In this document: positions 16,553-25,151 of the stretch, piece after piece
How positions within the stretch are numbered: the first letter of the stretch is position 1
Layout of the letters: the number at the start of each line of letters is the position of its first letter
Assembly (NCBI GenBank): GCA_036504445.1
Contig: DASXVE010000014.1
Span: 1-62,110, forward strand
DNA from: Candidatus Aquicultor sp.
GTDB taxonomy: Bacteria; Actinomycetota; Aquicultoria; Aquicultorales; Aquicultoraceae
Direction: 5' to 3'
Length of the DNA stretch: 62,110 bases
Made by a program: the position numbers and the translations under genes
Notes under the pieces: model-generated
The model's database searches: none
The model's input: the letters and a program-made list of their open reading frames with translations, nothing else
Told to the model about the DNA's origin: nothing

Positions 16553-18649
16553 ATGCTCGAAAAGCTGTTTTGTCCTGCAGCAGTAGCAATAGTTGGTGTA
16601 GGTCGTGAAGAAGGCAACGTAGGTCACGATATATTCGACAACATAAGAGAAGCGGGTTTTGGGGGAAAATACTTTGCCGTGAATCCAAAAGCACAGGAGA
16701 TTCACGGTGAAAAAGTTTACCCCTCGCTCAGGGATATTCCTGAGCATATAGATTTAGCCGTCATCGTGGTCCCGGGTAAGCTCGTCCCCTCAGTTATGGA
16801 GGAGGCCGGCGAAAAAGGGGTCAAAATGGCGGTTATTATTTCTGCCGGATTTAAAGAAACAGGCATCGAGGGAGCCCACCTAGAACGAGAAGTCGTCGAT
16901 ATAGCAAAACGCTACGATATGCGAATTCTCGGCCCGAATTGCCTTGGGGTAAGCGATACTTACTGCAGGCTAAACGCCACATTTGCGAAAGAAGCTCCGT
17001 ACCTGGGCAATATCGCAATGATCTCACAATCAGGCGCCCTGCTTACCGCTATTCTTGACTGGGCAAAGGCCGAACTCGTCGGTTTTTCAAAGTTCGTAAG
17101 CCTGGGGAATAAAGCCGACATAAGTGAAATCGATCTGTTAGAAGCGCTCCGAGCCGATACGCACACCAAAGTAATCTGCGCCTATATGGAAGGCATCAGC
17201 AAAGGCCGCGAATTCACCAATATCGCCTCCATCGTTTCGAAAGAAAAGCCGATCATCGTCATTAAATCGGGCGTTACCGACGCCGGCGCCCGCGCTGTTT
17301 CATCGCATACCGGCACACTCGCCGGGTCGGAGCAGGCCTATAATAGCGCATTTAAACAGGCGGGCATCATTCGAGCCAATTCCGTTGAAGACCTCTTCGA
17401 CTACGCGATTGGTTTTGCATACCAACCGCTTCCCAAAGGAAAAAATATCGCCATACTCACAAACGCGGGCGGCCCCGGTATTATGGCAACGGACGCATGC
17501 GAGCAGCATGGGGTACCGCTGGCGGCGTTTGACAGGCGGATAATCGATAACCTACGCGAATCACTGCCGCCTGCGGCAGGGCTCTATAACCCGGTTGATG
17601 TCCTTGGCGATGCAAAGGCCGACCGGTATCGGAAAGCAATGGATCTCATCTTGAGCGACGATGGCGTTCACGCGCTTCTCGTCATCTTAACCCCGCAAGC
17701 CACGACCGAGATCGAGGAGACCGCTCGTGCCATAATCGACATCTCGAAGAAACACGTGGGGAAGATGATCTATGCCTGCTTTATGGGTAAAGCGGAGGTC
17801 GATGCAGGCATTCAAATACTCAAAGAAAACAAGATTCCTAACTATTACTATCCGGAACGGGCGGTTCAAACATTTTCCGCCGTTACCCGTTATCTCGATT
17901 ACCTGCGCGAGCCACTGCAAACATACGAAACGTTCCGCGCCAAACGCACTACGGTTCGCGATATATTTCGAGAGATGCGGGAAGAACGGCGTCACGACAT
18001 ACCAGACATCCAAGCGTCACAGGTGGCAACAGCTTATGGCATCCGTACCGCCAGGTCTATTATCGCCCACGATGTCGAAGAAGCGGTTCGCGTAGCAAAT
18101 TACCTGGGCTATCCGCTCGTCCTAAAGATTGCATCGCCGGACATCCTGCATAAAAGCGACGTTGGCGGTATCGTTGTCGGTGTTCGCAACCCGGATGAGG
18201 TACGCGCGGCATATAATACAATCCTCGATCACGTGTACCGGTTCATGCCGCAAGCTCGTATTCTCGGCGTTAGCCTCCAGGAAATGATAACCGGCGCCCG
18301 TGAGACGCTCATCGGCGTAAATAAAGACCCGCAGTTCGGGCATCTCATCGTGTTCGGGCTCGGCGGTATCTATGTCGAAGTATTAAAAGACGTTACCTTC
18401 CGAATAGCGCCGGTTTCCATACAAGAAGCGCACAAAATGGTTACTGAGCTTCGCACGTATGCGCTGCTGCGCGGTGTTCGCGGCCAGGCACCAGCTGATA
18501 TCGATGCAATTATTGATACAATACTTCGTGTTTCACAGCTTGTTACCGATTTTCCTGATATCATAGAGATGGATATAAATCCGTTTATGGTGCTTGATAA
18601 GGGGAAAGGCGGCGTAGCAGCCGACGTTAGAATTACGATTGGAGAGTGA
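16553..18649 (+). CDS. ADP-forming acetate/acyl-CoA synthetase, fused alpha-beta subunits
   Basis: A 698-residue NDP-forming acyl-CoA synthetase that makes ATP from acetyl-CoA (or another acyl-CoA) while releasing the acid. The order is CoA-binding domain (AIVGVGREEGNVGH, about 12-25), succinyl-CoA-ligase-like domain with the phosphohistidine motif SSHTGTLAGSEQA (about 250), and a C-terminal ATP-grasp domain (YPLVLKIASPDILHKSDVGG, then GLGGIYVEVLKDVTFRIAP). Start ATG 16553 has AGGTGG 5 nt before it. It overlaps no neighbour but is 6 nt ahead of the BioD/DRTGG gene. Such enzymes are typical of fermenting anaerobes and archaea. Confidence 0.92.
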   Translation: MLEKLFCPAAVAIVGVGREEGNVGHDIFDNIREAGFGGKYFAVNPKAQEIHGEKVYPSLRDIPEHIDLAVIVVPGKLVPSVMEEAGEKGVKMAVIISAGFKETGIEGAHLEREVVDIAKRYDMRILGPNCLGVSDTYCRLNATFAKEAPYLGNIAMISQSGALLTAILDWAKAELVGFSKFVSLGNKADISEIDLLEALRADTHTKVICAYMEGISKGREFTNIASIVSKEKPIIVIKSGVTDAGARAVSSHTGTLAGSEQAYNSAFKQAGIIRANSVEDLFDYAIGFAYQPLPKGKNIAILTNAGGPGIMATDACEQHGVPLAAFDRRIIDNLRESLPPAAGLYNPVDVLGDAKADRYRKAMDLILSDDGVHALLVILTPQATTEIEETARAIIDISKKHVGKMIYACFMGKAEVDAGIQILKENKIPNYYYPERAVQTFSAVTRYLDYLREPLQTYETFRAKRTTVRDIFREMREERRHDIPDIQASQVATAYGIRTARSIIAHDVEEAVRVANYLGYPLVLKIASPDILHKSDVGGIVVGVRNPDEVRAAYNTILDHVYRFMPQARILGVSLQEMITGARETLIGVNKDPQFGHLIVFGLGGIYVEVLKDVTFRIAPVSIQEAHKMVTELRTYALLRGVRGQAPADIDAIIDTILRVSQLVTDFPDIIEMDINPFMVLDKGKGGVAADVRITIGE

Positions 18650-18655
18650 GGGAAG

Positions 18656-19720
18656 ATGGCAGTCCTATATATTGTTTCAACCGAACCGTATTCAGGCAAG
18701 ACCGGCATCTGCCTCAGCTTAGGTCTTGAGCTTAAGCAAAGGGGTTATAAGGTTGGGTATATGAAACCGATCGGTACGGTTCCGGGAAGGATTGACAGCA
18801 GAACGGTCGATCTCGATGCGTATCACGTCCTGCAACGCCTGGATACCGGTGACCATATAGAGGACGTCTCACCGATTTCCCTGACCCGCCAGTTTATTCA
18901 CGCGCACCTTCGCGGTGAGCAACAAGATAGTATGCACGTCATTCAAGCCGCTTTCGATAGAATCTCCAAGGACAAAGACGTCGTTCTCCTTGAAAACGGC
19001 GCAGACGTAAACGAAGGGCGCTTCATCGGTGCGTCGGCATATCAAATAGCCCATACCCTTCACTCGAAAACGTTACTCGTCGCAAAATTTAGGTCGGAAC
19101 TGGTTATCGATGACATTCTCGAGGCGAAGGACCTTCTCGGCGAAGATTTCCTAGGTGTGGTATTCAACCAGGTACCGCGCAGCGAACGGGCGGTTATGGA
19201 AATGATGGTCCCGTATCTGACCAGGCATGGGATAAATGTGTATGGGGCGCTTCCACAAGATCGAACGCTCATGGCAGTAACGGTCGGTGAGATAGCGCAG
19301 CACCTTAACGGCACAGTACTAACCGCCACAAATATGACGGACGAACTCGTCGAGAATATCATGGTCGGCGCAATGGGGCAGGAAAAAGCCTTGCGTTTCT
19401 TCCAAAGAACGAGCAACAAAGCCGTTATTACAGGTGGCGACCGCTCTGACGTACAGCTTGCCGCCCTCGAAACTCCCACCAAGGCCTTAATCCTAACGGG
19501 CAGTCTGCAACCAAGCCCGATCGTTATGGCGCGAGCCGAGGAACTTGGCGTTCCGATGGTCCTCGTTGACCTGGATACCTTACAAGCCGTCGAAAAGACC
19601 GACGAACTTGTGGGCAGGGTGCGCATTCACCAGAAGGAGAAAGTCGACCGGTTCCATACGCTCGTCCGAAACGGCATAAACCTGGAGCGTTTGTTTGCAG
19701 ACGCGGGAATCGCGAAATAA
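18656..19720 (+). CDS. BioD-like / DRTGG-domain protein (phosphotransacetylase N-terminal family)
   Basis: A 354-residue protein matching the N-terminal half of long phosphotransacetylases but without the catalytic PTA domain. Residues 1-220 are a dethiobiotin-synthetase-like P-loop domain (STEPYSGKTGICLSLGLEL, then KPIGT and ENGAD). About 225-330 is a DRTGG domain (KAVITGGDRSDVQLAALE, then LILTGSLQPSP). In known proteins these domains are regulatory sensors. Directly coupled to the acyl-CoA synthetase (6-nt gap), it probably regulates acetyl-CoA/acetate conversion. That is inference from context. Confidence 0.85.
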   Translation: MAVLYIVSTEPYSGKTGICLSLGLELKQRGYKVGYMKPIGTVPGRIDSRTVDLDAYHVLQRLDTGDHIEDVSPISLTRQFIHAHLRGEQQDSMHVIQAAFDRISKDKDVVLLENGADVNEGRFIGASAYQIAHTLHSKTLLVAKFRSELVIDDILEAKDLLGEDFLGVVFNQVPRSERAVMEMMVPYLTRHGINVYGALPQDRTLMAVTVGEIAQHLNGTVLTATNMTDELVENIMVGAMGQEKALRFFQRTSNKAVITGGDRSDVQLAALETPTKALILTGSLQPSPIVMARAEELGVPMVLVDLDTLQAVEKTDELVGRVRIHQKEKVDRFHTLVRNGINLERLFADAGIAK

Positions 19721-19865
19721 GCGTGGCTTTTCAAGCTTTTGTATATAATAATGAACGTAATTAAATACGGCTACACGTCATCCGTTTTGCGATCTTTCAT
19801 AAACTGCCGTTTAATCCCTATTGCCTATGAAATGGTGCATCCTGTAATCTTATAGGCTAGTTATG

Positions 19866-19908
19866 GCTTGCTTATAAGATTATTATAAGCAAGCAAGCCA
19901 GATATAAT
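19866..19908 (+). promoter_or_regulatory. 12-bp inverted repeat and -10 element ahead of plsX
   Basis: GCTTGCTTATAA (19866-19877) and TTATAAGCAAGC (19883-19894) form a perfect repeat with a 5-bp centre. TATAAT lies at 19903-19908. The repeat overlaps the position of the -35 region, as expected for a repressor operator of the lipid synthesis operon. It has no T run, so a terminator is less likely. Confidence 0.5.
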
Positions 19909-19978
19909 AAGCCGGATGGCCTCAAGGCAATAAAGTAAAGCTATACGATACCAGCAAAAGATGGGATAGAATCTTTGT

Positions 19979-20992
19979 ATGAGTAACACTACAATAGTTG
20001 TCGATGTTATGGGCGGCGAGCTTGGCCCCGATGAAATTATTAAGGGGTGTATCAGCGCCGCTACAATTACACCGGACGCGAATATTATACTCTTGGGGCC
20101 TGAAGACCTCTTAACATCAAAGCTCAGCACAATACAACATCCAAATAATATAAGTATAGAGCACGCACCGGATGTCATAAGAATGGATGAAGAACCGGCA
20201 AAGGCAGTTCGGCAGAAAAGTGCCGCAACTGTTGTGGTCGGCAGTAAGCTTATAAAAGAAGGCAAAGCCCATGCCCTTGTAAGTCCCGGTAATACGGGGG
20301 CTGTAATGGCTGCCGCCCTGCTGATAATCGGCAGAATAAAGGGTGTCTCCAGGCCTGCGCTGATTGTGCGATACCCGATGCGGGCCCGTGACGTATTCGT
20401 GCTTGATGTCGGTGCCAACGCCATGTGTAAACCCGAAAACCTGCTCGATTTTGCCATAATGGCAGATTCCTATCTAACCTCATCACTGAACAAGCAAAAT
20501 CCGGCGATCGGCCTGCTGAGTATCGGCGAGGAAGAAAGCAAGGGCAACGAGCTCACAAAAGAAACGTTTCAGTTACTGAAAGATTCGAGCTTGAATTTTT
20601 ACGGGAACGTTGAAGGCAACGATGTCACCGCGGGAAAGACCGATATTGTTGTGTGCGACGGATTTACCGGTAATGTCGTGCTAAAGCTTACCGAGGGCTT
20701 GGTAAAAGCGATGTTCGGAGAGCTCAAAGCCATAATGACGGGATCGCTGCTCGGGCGGCTCGGAGCGTTGTTCCTCATGCCCGGCCTTAAGACCATGAAA
20801 AAACGGCTTGACCCCGACGAAACAGGCGGCTCATTATTATTGGGTGTTAACGGTGTATGCGTCATATCGCACGGCAAATCGTCGGGGCGAGCGATTCATA
20901 ACGCCATTATTGTTGCAGCGGATGCGGTTTCGGGTGGGGTTGTAGCAAAAATCCAAGCAGCTATGAAAGAGAAGGCTCATATTAATGTCTAA
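19979..20992 (+). CDS. plsX: phosphate acyltransferase PlsX
   Basis: A 337-residue enzyme that moves an acyl chain from acyl-ACP to phosphate, giving the acyl phosphate used by PlsY. The signature blocks are VVDVMGGELGPDEIIKG, LVSPGNTGAVMAA, VGANAMCKPENLLDFA, GLLSIGEEESKGNEL and GFTGNVVLKLTEG. The ribosome site is poor. The gene opens the fatty acid operon and overlaps fabH by 8 nt. FakA/FakB, present upstream in the window, feed the same acyl-phosphate pool. Confidence 0.96.
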   Translation: MSNTTIVVDVMGGELGPDEIIKGCISAATITPDANIILLGPEDLLTSKLSTIQHPNNISIEHAPDVIRMDEEPAKAVRQKSAATVVVGSKLIKEGKAHALVSPGNTGAVMAAALLIIGRIKGVSRPALIVRYPMRARDVFVLDVGANAMCKPENLLDFAIMADSYLTSSLNKQNPAIGLLSIGEEESKGNELTKETFQLLKDSSLNFYGNVEGNDVTAGKTDIVVCDGFTGNVVLKLTEGLVKAMFGELKAIMTGSLLGRLGALFLMPGLKTMKKRLDPDETGGSLLLGVNGVCVISHGKSSGRAIHNAIIVAADAVSGGVVAKIQAAMKEKAHINV

Positions 20993-21974
20993 TATATCTG
21001 CGGGTATTGTCGGCGTCGGGGCGTATGTGCCCGAAAGAGTCTTAACTAATGTCGACTTAGAAGCGTTTCTTGATACATCAGATGAATGGATCAGGACGCG
21101 AACGGGCATCCGTGAACGCCACATTGCTGCGGTCGGCGATGCAGCATCTGATTTAGGTGTTAAAGCAGCACGCGCGGCTTTAGAAGATGCCGGTGTTAAT
21201 CCCGAGGAAGTCGACTTGATCTTAGTCGCGACCTCATCGCCTGATATGATTTTGCCGTCGACGGCTTGTTTCGTGCAGGAGAAACTCGGCATCAGGGGAT
21301 GTGCGGCATTTGATTTGCAGGCGGCCTGCAGCGGCTTTTCGTATGCGTTGGCGGTTGGAGCGCAATTTGTCGAAACGGGCATGTACAAGACCGTGCTTCT
21401 AGTCGGCGCCGATGCGATGAGCCGGTTCTTAAACTGGGATGATAGGTCAACCTGTGTGCTATTTGGCGACGGGGCCGGCGCTTGTGTCATTCAACCCGTT
21501 GAAGCTGGATACGGCGTTCTTGCCAGCCATTTAGCGGCTGACGGCTCGCGTTCGGATTTGTTAAAAATACCGGCGGGCGGCTCTGCGAACCCGGCAACCG
21601 AAGATACTGTTCGGGATAAGCTGCATTATATTACTATGAACGGAAACGAGATATATAAGTTCGCCGTAAGATGCATTCCGGATGCAGTCAAAACGATCTT
21701 GGAAAAGGCCTGTTTAACCGTTGATGACATCGATTACTTGATACCACATCAGGCGAACATGAGGATTATTGATGCGGCGGTCGAACGACTCGGTATCGAC
21801 AAAAATAAAGTTATAGTAAACTTGGATAAATACGGAAATACTTCGGCGGCGTCAATTCCACTTGCAATTCATGAATTGCATAAAAAGCGCAACCTCAAGC
21901 GTGGGGACATTCTGGTCCTCGTAGGCTTTGGGGCTGGTCTTACGTGGGGCGCCAATATTATAAGATGGCTTTAA
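20985..21974 (+). CDS. fabH: beta-ketoacyl-ACP synthase III FabH
   Basis: A 329-residue thiolase-fold enzyme that starts fatty acid synthesis by condensing an acyl-CoA with malonyl-ACP. The catalytic triad is clear: Cys in LQAACSGFSYAL (about 112), His in PHQANMRIIDA (about 250) and Asn in YGNTSAAS. RTGIRERHIA and FGDGAGACVIQ are also typical. It overlaps the plsX end, indicating coupling. Whether it prefers acetyl-CoA or branched starters cannot be told. Confidence 0.96.
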   Translation: MSNISAGIVGVGAYVPERVLTNVDLEAFLDTSDEWIRTRTGIRERHIAAVGDAASDLGVKAARAALEDAGVNPEEVDLILVATSSPDMILPSTACFVQEKLGIRGCAAFDLQAACSGFSYALAVGAQFVETGMYKTVLLVGADAMSRFLNWDDRSTCVLFGDGAGACVIQPVEAGYGVLASHLAADGSRSDLLKIPAGGSANPATEDTVRDKLHYITMNGNEIYKFAVRCIPDAVKTILEKACLTVDDIDYLIPHQANMRIIDAAVERLGIDKNKVIVNLDKYGNTSAASIPLAIHELHKKRNLKRGDILVLVGFGAGLTWGANIIRWL

Positions 21975-21989
21975 GGGAGGGGTAGCATA

Positions 21990-22952
21990 GTGATCAAAAC
22001 TAGACTCTGTCACTTGTTAGAAATTGAATATGCGGTTATCCAAGGTGGGATGGCGTGGGCAGCTACCGCCGAACTTGCCGCGGCAGTGTCTGAAGGAGGC
22101 GGCCTCGGGATTATCGGCGCGGGGCATATGCCCACCGATATCCTGCGCGAGGAACTCCGCAAGACAAAACAACTTACAAAGAAGCCGTTTGGAGTTAACC
22201 TCATGTTGTTGACTCCGCATATTAATGAACTTATAGAGGTGTGCCTTGAAGAGCGCGTACCCGTTATTACCACAGGGGCGGGAAACCCCGGTTCGTTCAT
22301 AAACCGGTTTAAAGAGATCGGCACAAAAGTCTTACCTGTTGTTCCAAGTGTCGCGCTCGCCCAACGTATGGAGAAAGTGGGCGCTGATGCGGTCATCGTC
22401 GAGGGTACAGAGGCAGGTGGTCATATCGGGGAACTTACCACGATGGTTCTTGTCCCGCAGGTGGTCGACGCTGTAACTGTTCCGGTTATCGCTGCCGGCG
22501 GCATAGCCGACGGTCGCGGCATGGCGGCCGCACTTGCCCTAGGCGCAAGCGGCGTGCAGGTTGGCACACGGTTCTTATGCGCAACCGAGTGCACCGTCCA
22601 TATTAATTACAAGAACAAACTAGTTGCCGCAAAGGACAGGGACACGACTGTAACCGCACGATCAACGGGTCATCCGGTTCGAGTATTAAAAAATAGGCTT
22701 TCCAGAGAATTTGAGCGTCTTGAGAAAGAAGGCGTACCGCTTGAGCAATTGGAAAGCCTTGGTATAGGTAAGCTGCGCGTGGCGGTAAAAGACGGCGATG
22801 TCGAGATGGGCAGCATTATGGCAGGTCAGTCTGCCGGGCTGGTAAAAGACATTAGGCCGGCAGCAGAGATAATACAAGACATGGTATTAGAAGCGGAAAA
22901 TATTATAAACAGGCTGCAAGATACACTTATATGTAGCCCTGTTAAACTATAG
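21990..22952 (+). CDS. fabK: FabK-type enoyl-ACP reductase (flavoprotein)
   Basis: A 320-residue FMN-dependent TIM-barrel enzyme of the nitronate monooxygenase/FabK family. IQGGMAWAATAELAAAVSEGGGLGIIG is the FMN site. The middle has VEGTEAGGHIGE (catalytic His region) and VIAAGGIADGRG plus LGASGVQVGTRFL for the phosphate. Start is GTG 21990 after GGGAGGGG. Lying between fabH and fabD with no fabI nearby, it is the obvious enoyl reductase of the operon. A second family member follows acpP (25152). Confidence 0.93.
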   Translation: MIKTRLCHLLEIEYAVIQGGMAWAATAELAAAVSEGGGLGIIGAGHMPTDILREELRKTKQLTKKPFGVNLMLLTPHINELIEVCLEERVPVITTGAGNPGSFINRFKEIGTKVLPVVPSVALAQRMEKVGADAVIVEGTEAGGHIGELTTMVLVPQVVDAVTVPVIAAGGIADGRGMAAALALGASGVQVGTRFLCATECTVHINYKNKLVAAKDRDTTVTARSTGHPVRVLKNRLSREFERLEKEGVPLEQLESLGIGKLRVAVKDGDVEMGSIMAGQSAGLVKDIRPAAEIIQDMVLEAENIINRLQDTLICSPVKL

Positions 22953-22962
22953 GGGTTTCTAG

Positions 22963-23907
22963 GTGGCAAATAAAACAGGTGTAGCATTTGTCTTTCCTGG
23001 GCAGGGTTCGCAATACATCGGCATGGGCAAAGACCTTGTCGAAACATATCCGCAAGTCCGTGCGGCTTTCGATATGGCAACGGATATGCTTGACAAGGGC
23101 TTCCTCGACCTCTGTGTCAACGGACCCGAGAGCGATCTCAACGATACGCTCAACACCCAGGTTTGTATTTATATTATCAGCTACGGCATTTATGCGATGC
23201 TTGAGGAGAGCGGCATTCAACCGCAAGTTATGGCGGGTCATAGTCTTGGCGAGTACAGCGCTCTCACGGCTGCGAAAACCTTTAAATTTGATGAAGGTTT
23301 GCGTATAGTTGCTAAGAGAGCGGAATTAATGAGCGAAGCCGCCAGGGAACATCCCGGTGCTATGCTTGCAGTGCTCGGCGCCGATATGCGAGGCGTCGAT
23401 GATGCTGTGAGCCAGCTATCGCAGCAAGGAATGATCGCAGTTGCAAATTATAACAGCCCCGGTCAAATCGTTGTTTCGGTTGATAAGGACTTGGTGGATA
23501 ACGCGACCGTCGCGCTTTTGCAAACCGGCGCTAAAAAAGTCGTCCCGTTGCCGGTTAGCGGTGCGTTTCATTCGCCCGCTATGAAGCCGGCGCAGGAGCA
23601 GTTCAATGGGTTCCTTGAAAGCTTTATCTTTATGACTGCCGATGTGCCCGTAGTACCGAATACGTTGGCCAAGCCGGCTGTTGATCCGGCTCAGCTAAAA
23701 GAAGCCCTCGAACGGCAAATGGCGTCAGCGGTAAAATGGCAGCAATCGGTCGAGCAAATGATAGGGCTCGGCATAACAACATTTGTCGAGGTAGGGCCGG
23801 GCCAAGTGCTTTCAAAAATTATAAAGCGCATCGATCGGCAGATATCCGTATTGCCGACCGAAACACCCGAGTTCTTAGAAAAGGTGTTGTCAGAGTTAGT
23901 AGCTTAG
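22963..23907 (+). CDS. fabD: malonyl-CoA:ACP transacylase FabD
   Basis: A 314-residue enzyme that loads malonyl groups onto ACP. VFPGQGSQYIGMG marks the N-terminus, and GHSLGEYSALTAA holds the catalytic Ser (about 91) in the usual GHSxGE. LPVSGAFHSPAM carries the catalytic His. EVGPGQVLSKIIKRI closes the domain. Start is GTG 22963 within GGTGG, 10 nt after fabK. The gap to fabG is 150 bp, the longest inside the core of the operon. Confidence 0.95.
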   Translation: MANKTGVAFVFPGQGSQYIGMGKDLVETYPQVRAAFDMATDMLDKGFLDLCVNGPESDLNDTLNTQVCIYIISYGIYAMLEESGIQPQVMAGHSLGEYSALTAAKTFKFDEGLRIVAKRAELMSEAAREHPGAMLAVLGADMRGVDDAVSQLSQQGMIAVANYNSPGQIVVSVDKDLVDNATVALLQTGAKKVVPLPVSGAFHSPAMKPAQEQFNGFLESFIFMTADVPVVPNTLAKPAVDPAQLKEALERQMASAVKWQQSVEQMIGLGITTFVEVGPGQVLSKIIKRIDRQISVLPTETPEFLEKVLSELVA

Positions 23908-24057
23908 TAAACGGTTAGGTATCTGGGCTAGAGGCGGCAGTATAGCGTTCTGAACGCATATGCCCCGGCGCCCTATCAGCTTTTACGATATATAAGCATT
24001 TGCCGGCGGTATTAAATGCAAATGCTCAAAATATAATTTATTATACAGGGGGTTTTG

Positions 24058-24798
24058 ATGAAGCTAGATAAAAAGGTTGCTCTTGTAACCGGTGGAGCGA
24101 GGGGTATCGGCGCCGCCGTCTGCTTGAGGTTGGCGCAAGAAGGAGCTACTATTGTGTTCTCTGACCGTGACGCCTCAATCGCAAGCGATACCATCAATGC
24201 GGTCAGCGAATTAGGTGGCAAAGCGGTATTTTATGAAGCTGATGTGACCGTCAAAAGCCAAATGGATGAGGTCTTTGCGGATGTCGTGAAAACGCTCGGC
24301 TCGATTGATATCGTCGTCAATAACGCAGGCATCACCAGGGATGGCTTGTTTATTCGCATGAAAGAAGAAGATTGGGCTGCGGTGATCAACATTAACCTGA
24401 CGGGCGTATTTAACGTCTCGCAGGCGGCCGCAAAGTATATGCTCAAGCAGCGGTGCGGTACGATCATCAATATGGCATCGGTTATCGGTGTAGCCGGTAA
24501 CGCCGGTCAAGCCAATTATGCCGCTTCAAAAGCGGGTGTTATTGGTTTAACAAAATCACTCGCGAAGGAATTCGCCGGAAGAGGCGTTCGCGTGAATGCG
24601 GTAGCACCCGGTTTTATCGAGACGGAAATGACTCGCAAACTCTCTGATGAGGTACGCGAGCAAGCACGGCAAAATATTCCGCTTGGCTTTTTCGCGGAGC
24701 CGTCAGACGTTGCGGCTGCGATCGCGTTTCTCGCCTCCGACGACGCCCGGTACATCACCGGGCAAGTACTCCTCGTCGATGGTGGTATGGTAATGTAG
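24058..24798 (+). CDS. fabG: 3-oxoacyl-ACP reductase FabG
   Basis: A 246-residue short-chain dehydrogenase that reduces 3-oxoacyl-ACP with NADPH. It has the cofactor motif TGGARGIGAAV (about 12-22), NNAG (about 87), and the catalytic Ser with YAASKAG (Tyr/Lys about 153-157). PGFIETEMTRKL and GQVLLVDGGMVM are FabG hallmarks. A TTG at 24055 precedes ATG 24058; the ATG has better spacing to CAGGGGG. It lies between fabD and acpP. Confidence 0.94.
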   Translation: MKLDKKVALVTGGARGIGAAVCLRLAQEGATIVFSDRDASIASDTINAVSELGGKAVFYEADVTVKSQMDEVFADVVKTLGSIDIVVNNAGITRDGLFIRMKEEDWAAVININLTGVFNVSQAAAKYMLKQRCGTIINMASVIGVAGNAGQANYAASKAGVIGLTKSLAKEFAGRGVRVNAVAPGFIETEMTRKLSDEVREQARQNIPLGFFAEPSDVAAAIAFLASDDARYITGQVLLVDGGMVM

Positions 24799-24871
24799 TA
24801 ATGCCTGGCATAGATACTTTGCCAGCGATAGTTTAGTTAGTAAAGTAGGGTTTTGAAAGGAGATTCTAACA

Positions 24872-25108
24872 ATGAGTGAAGCAACATTTAATAAGGTAAG
24901 AAGCATCATCGCTGAGACTGCGGGTATTGAGGAAGACGAGATTAAACAAAAATCTGCGTTTGTTAATGATCTTGGTCTCGATAGTCTCGATATCGTCGAA
25001 GTTGTAATGGCAATGGAAGAAGAGTTTAATATCGAGATTCCCGACGAAGATGCTGAAGGTATAGCCACTGTTGAAGATGCAATCGAGTATATCGAAGCAC
25101 GTTCATAG
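24872..25108 (+). CDS. acpP: acyl carrier protein AcpP
   Basis: A 78-residue acidic ACP. The phosphopantetheine attachment Ser is in [19 protein letters not shown] (about residue 37). AAAGGAG precedes ATG 24872. It carries the growing acyl chain and donates it to PlsX. It sits between fabG and the second FabK-like gene. Confidence 0.97.
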   Translation: MSEATFNKVRSIIAETAGIEEDEIKQKSAFVNDLGLDSLDIVEVVMAMEEEFNIEIPDEDAEGIATVEDAIEYIEARS

Positions 25109-25151
25109 TTATTGCTTGATGCATTCGAATTTCATTTAAAAAGGAATGAAC

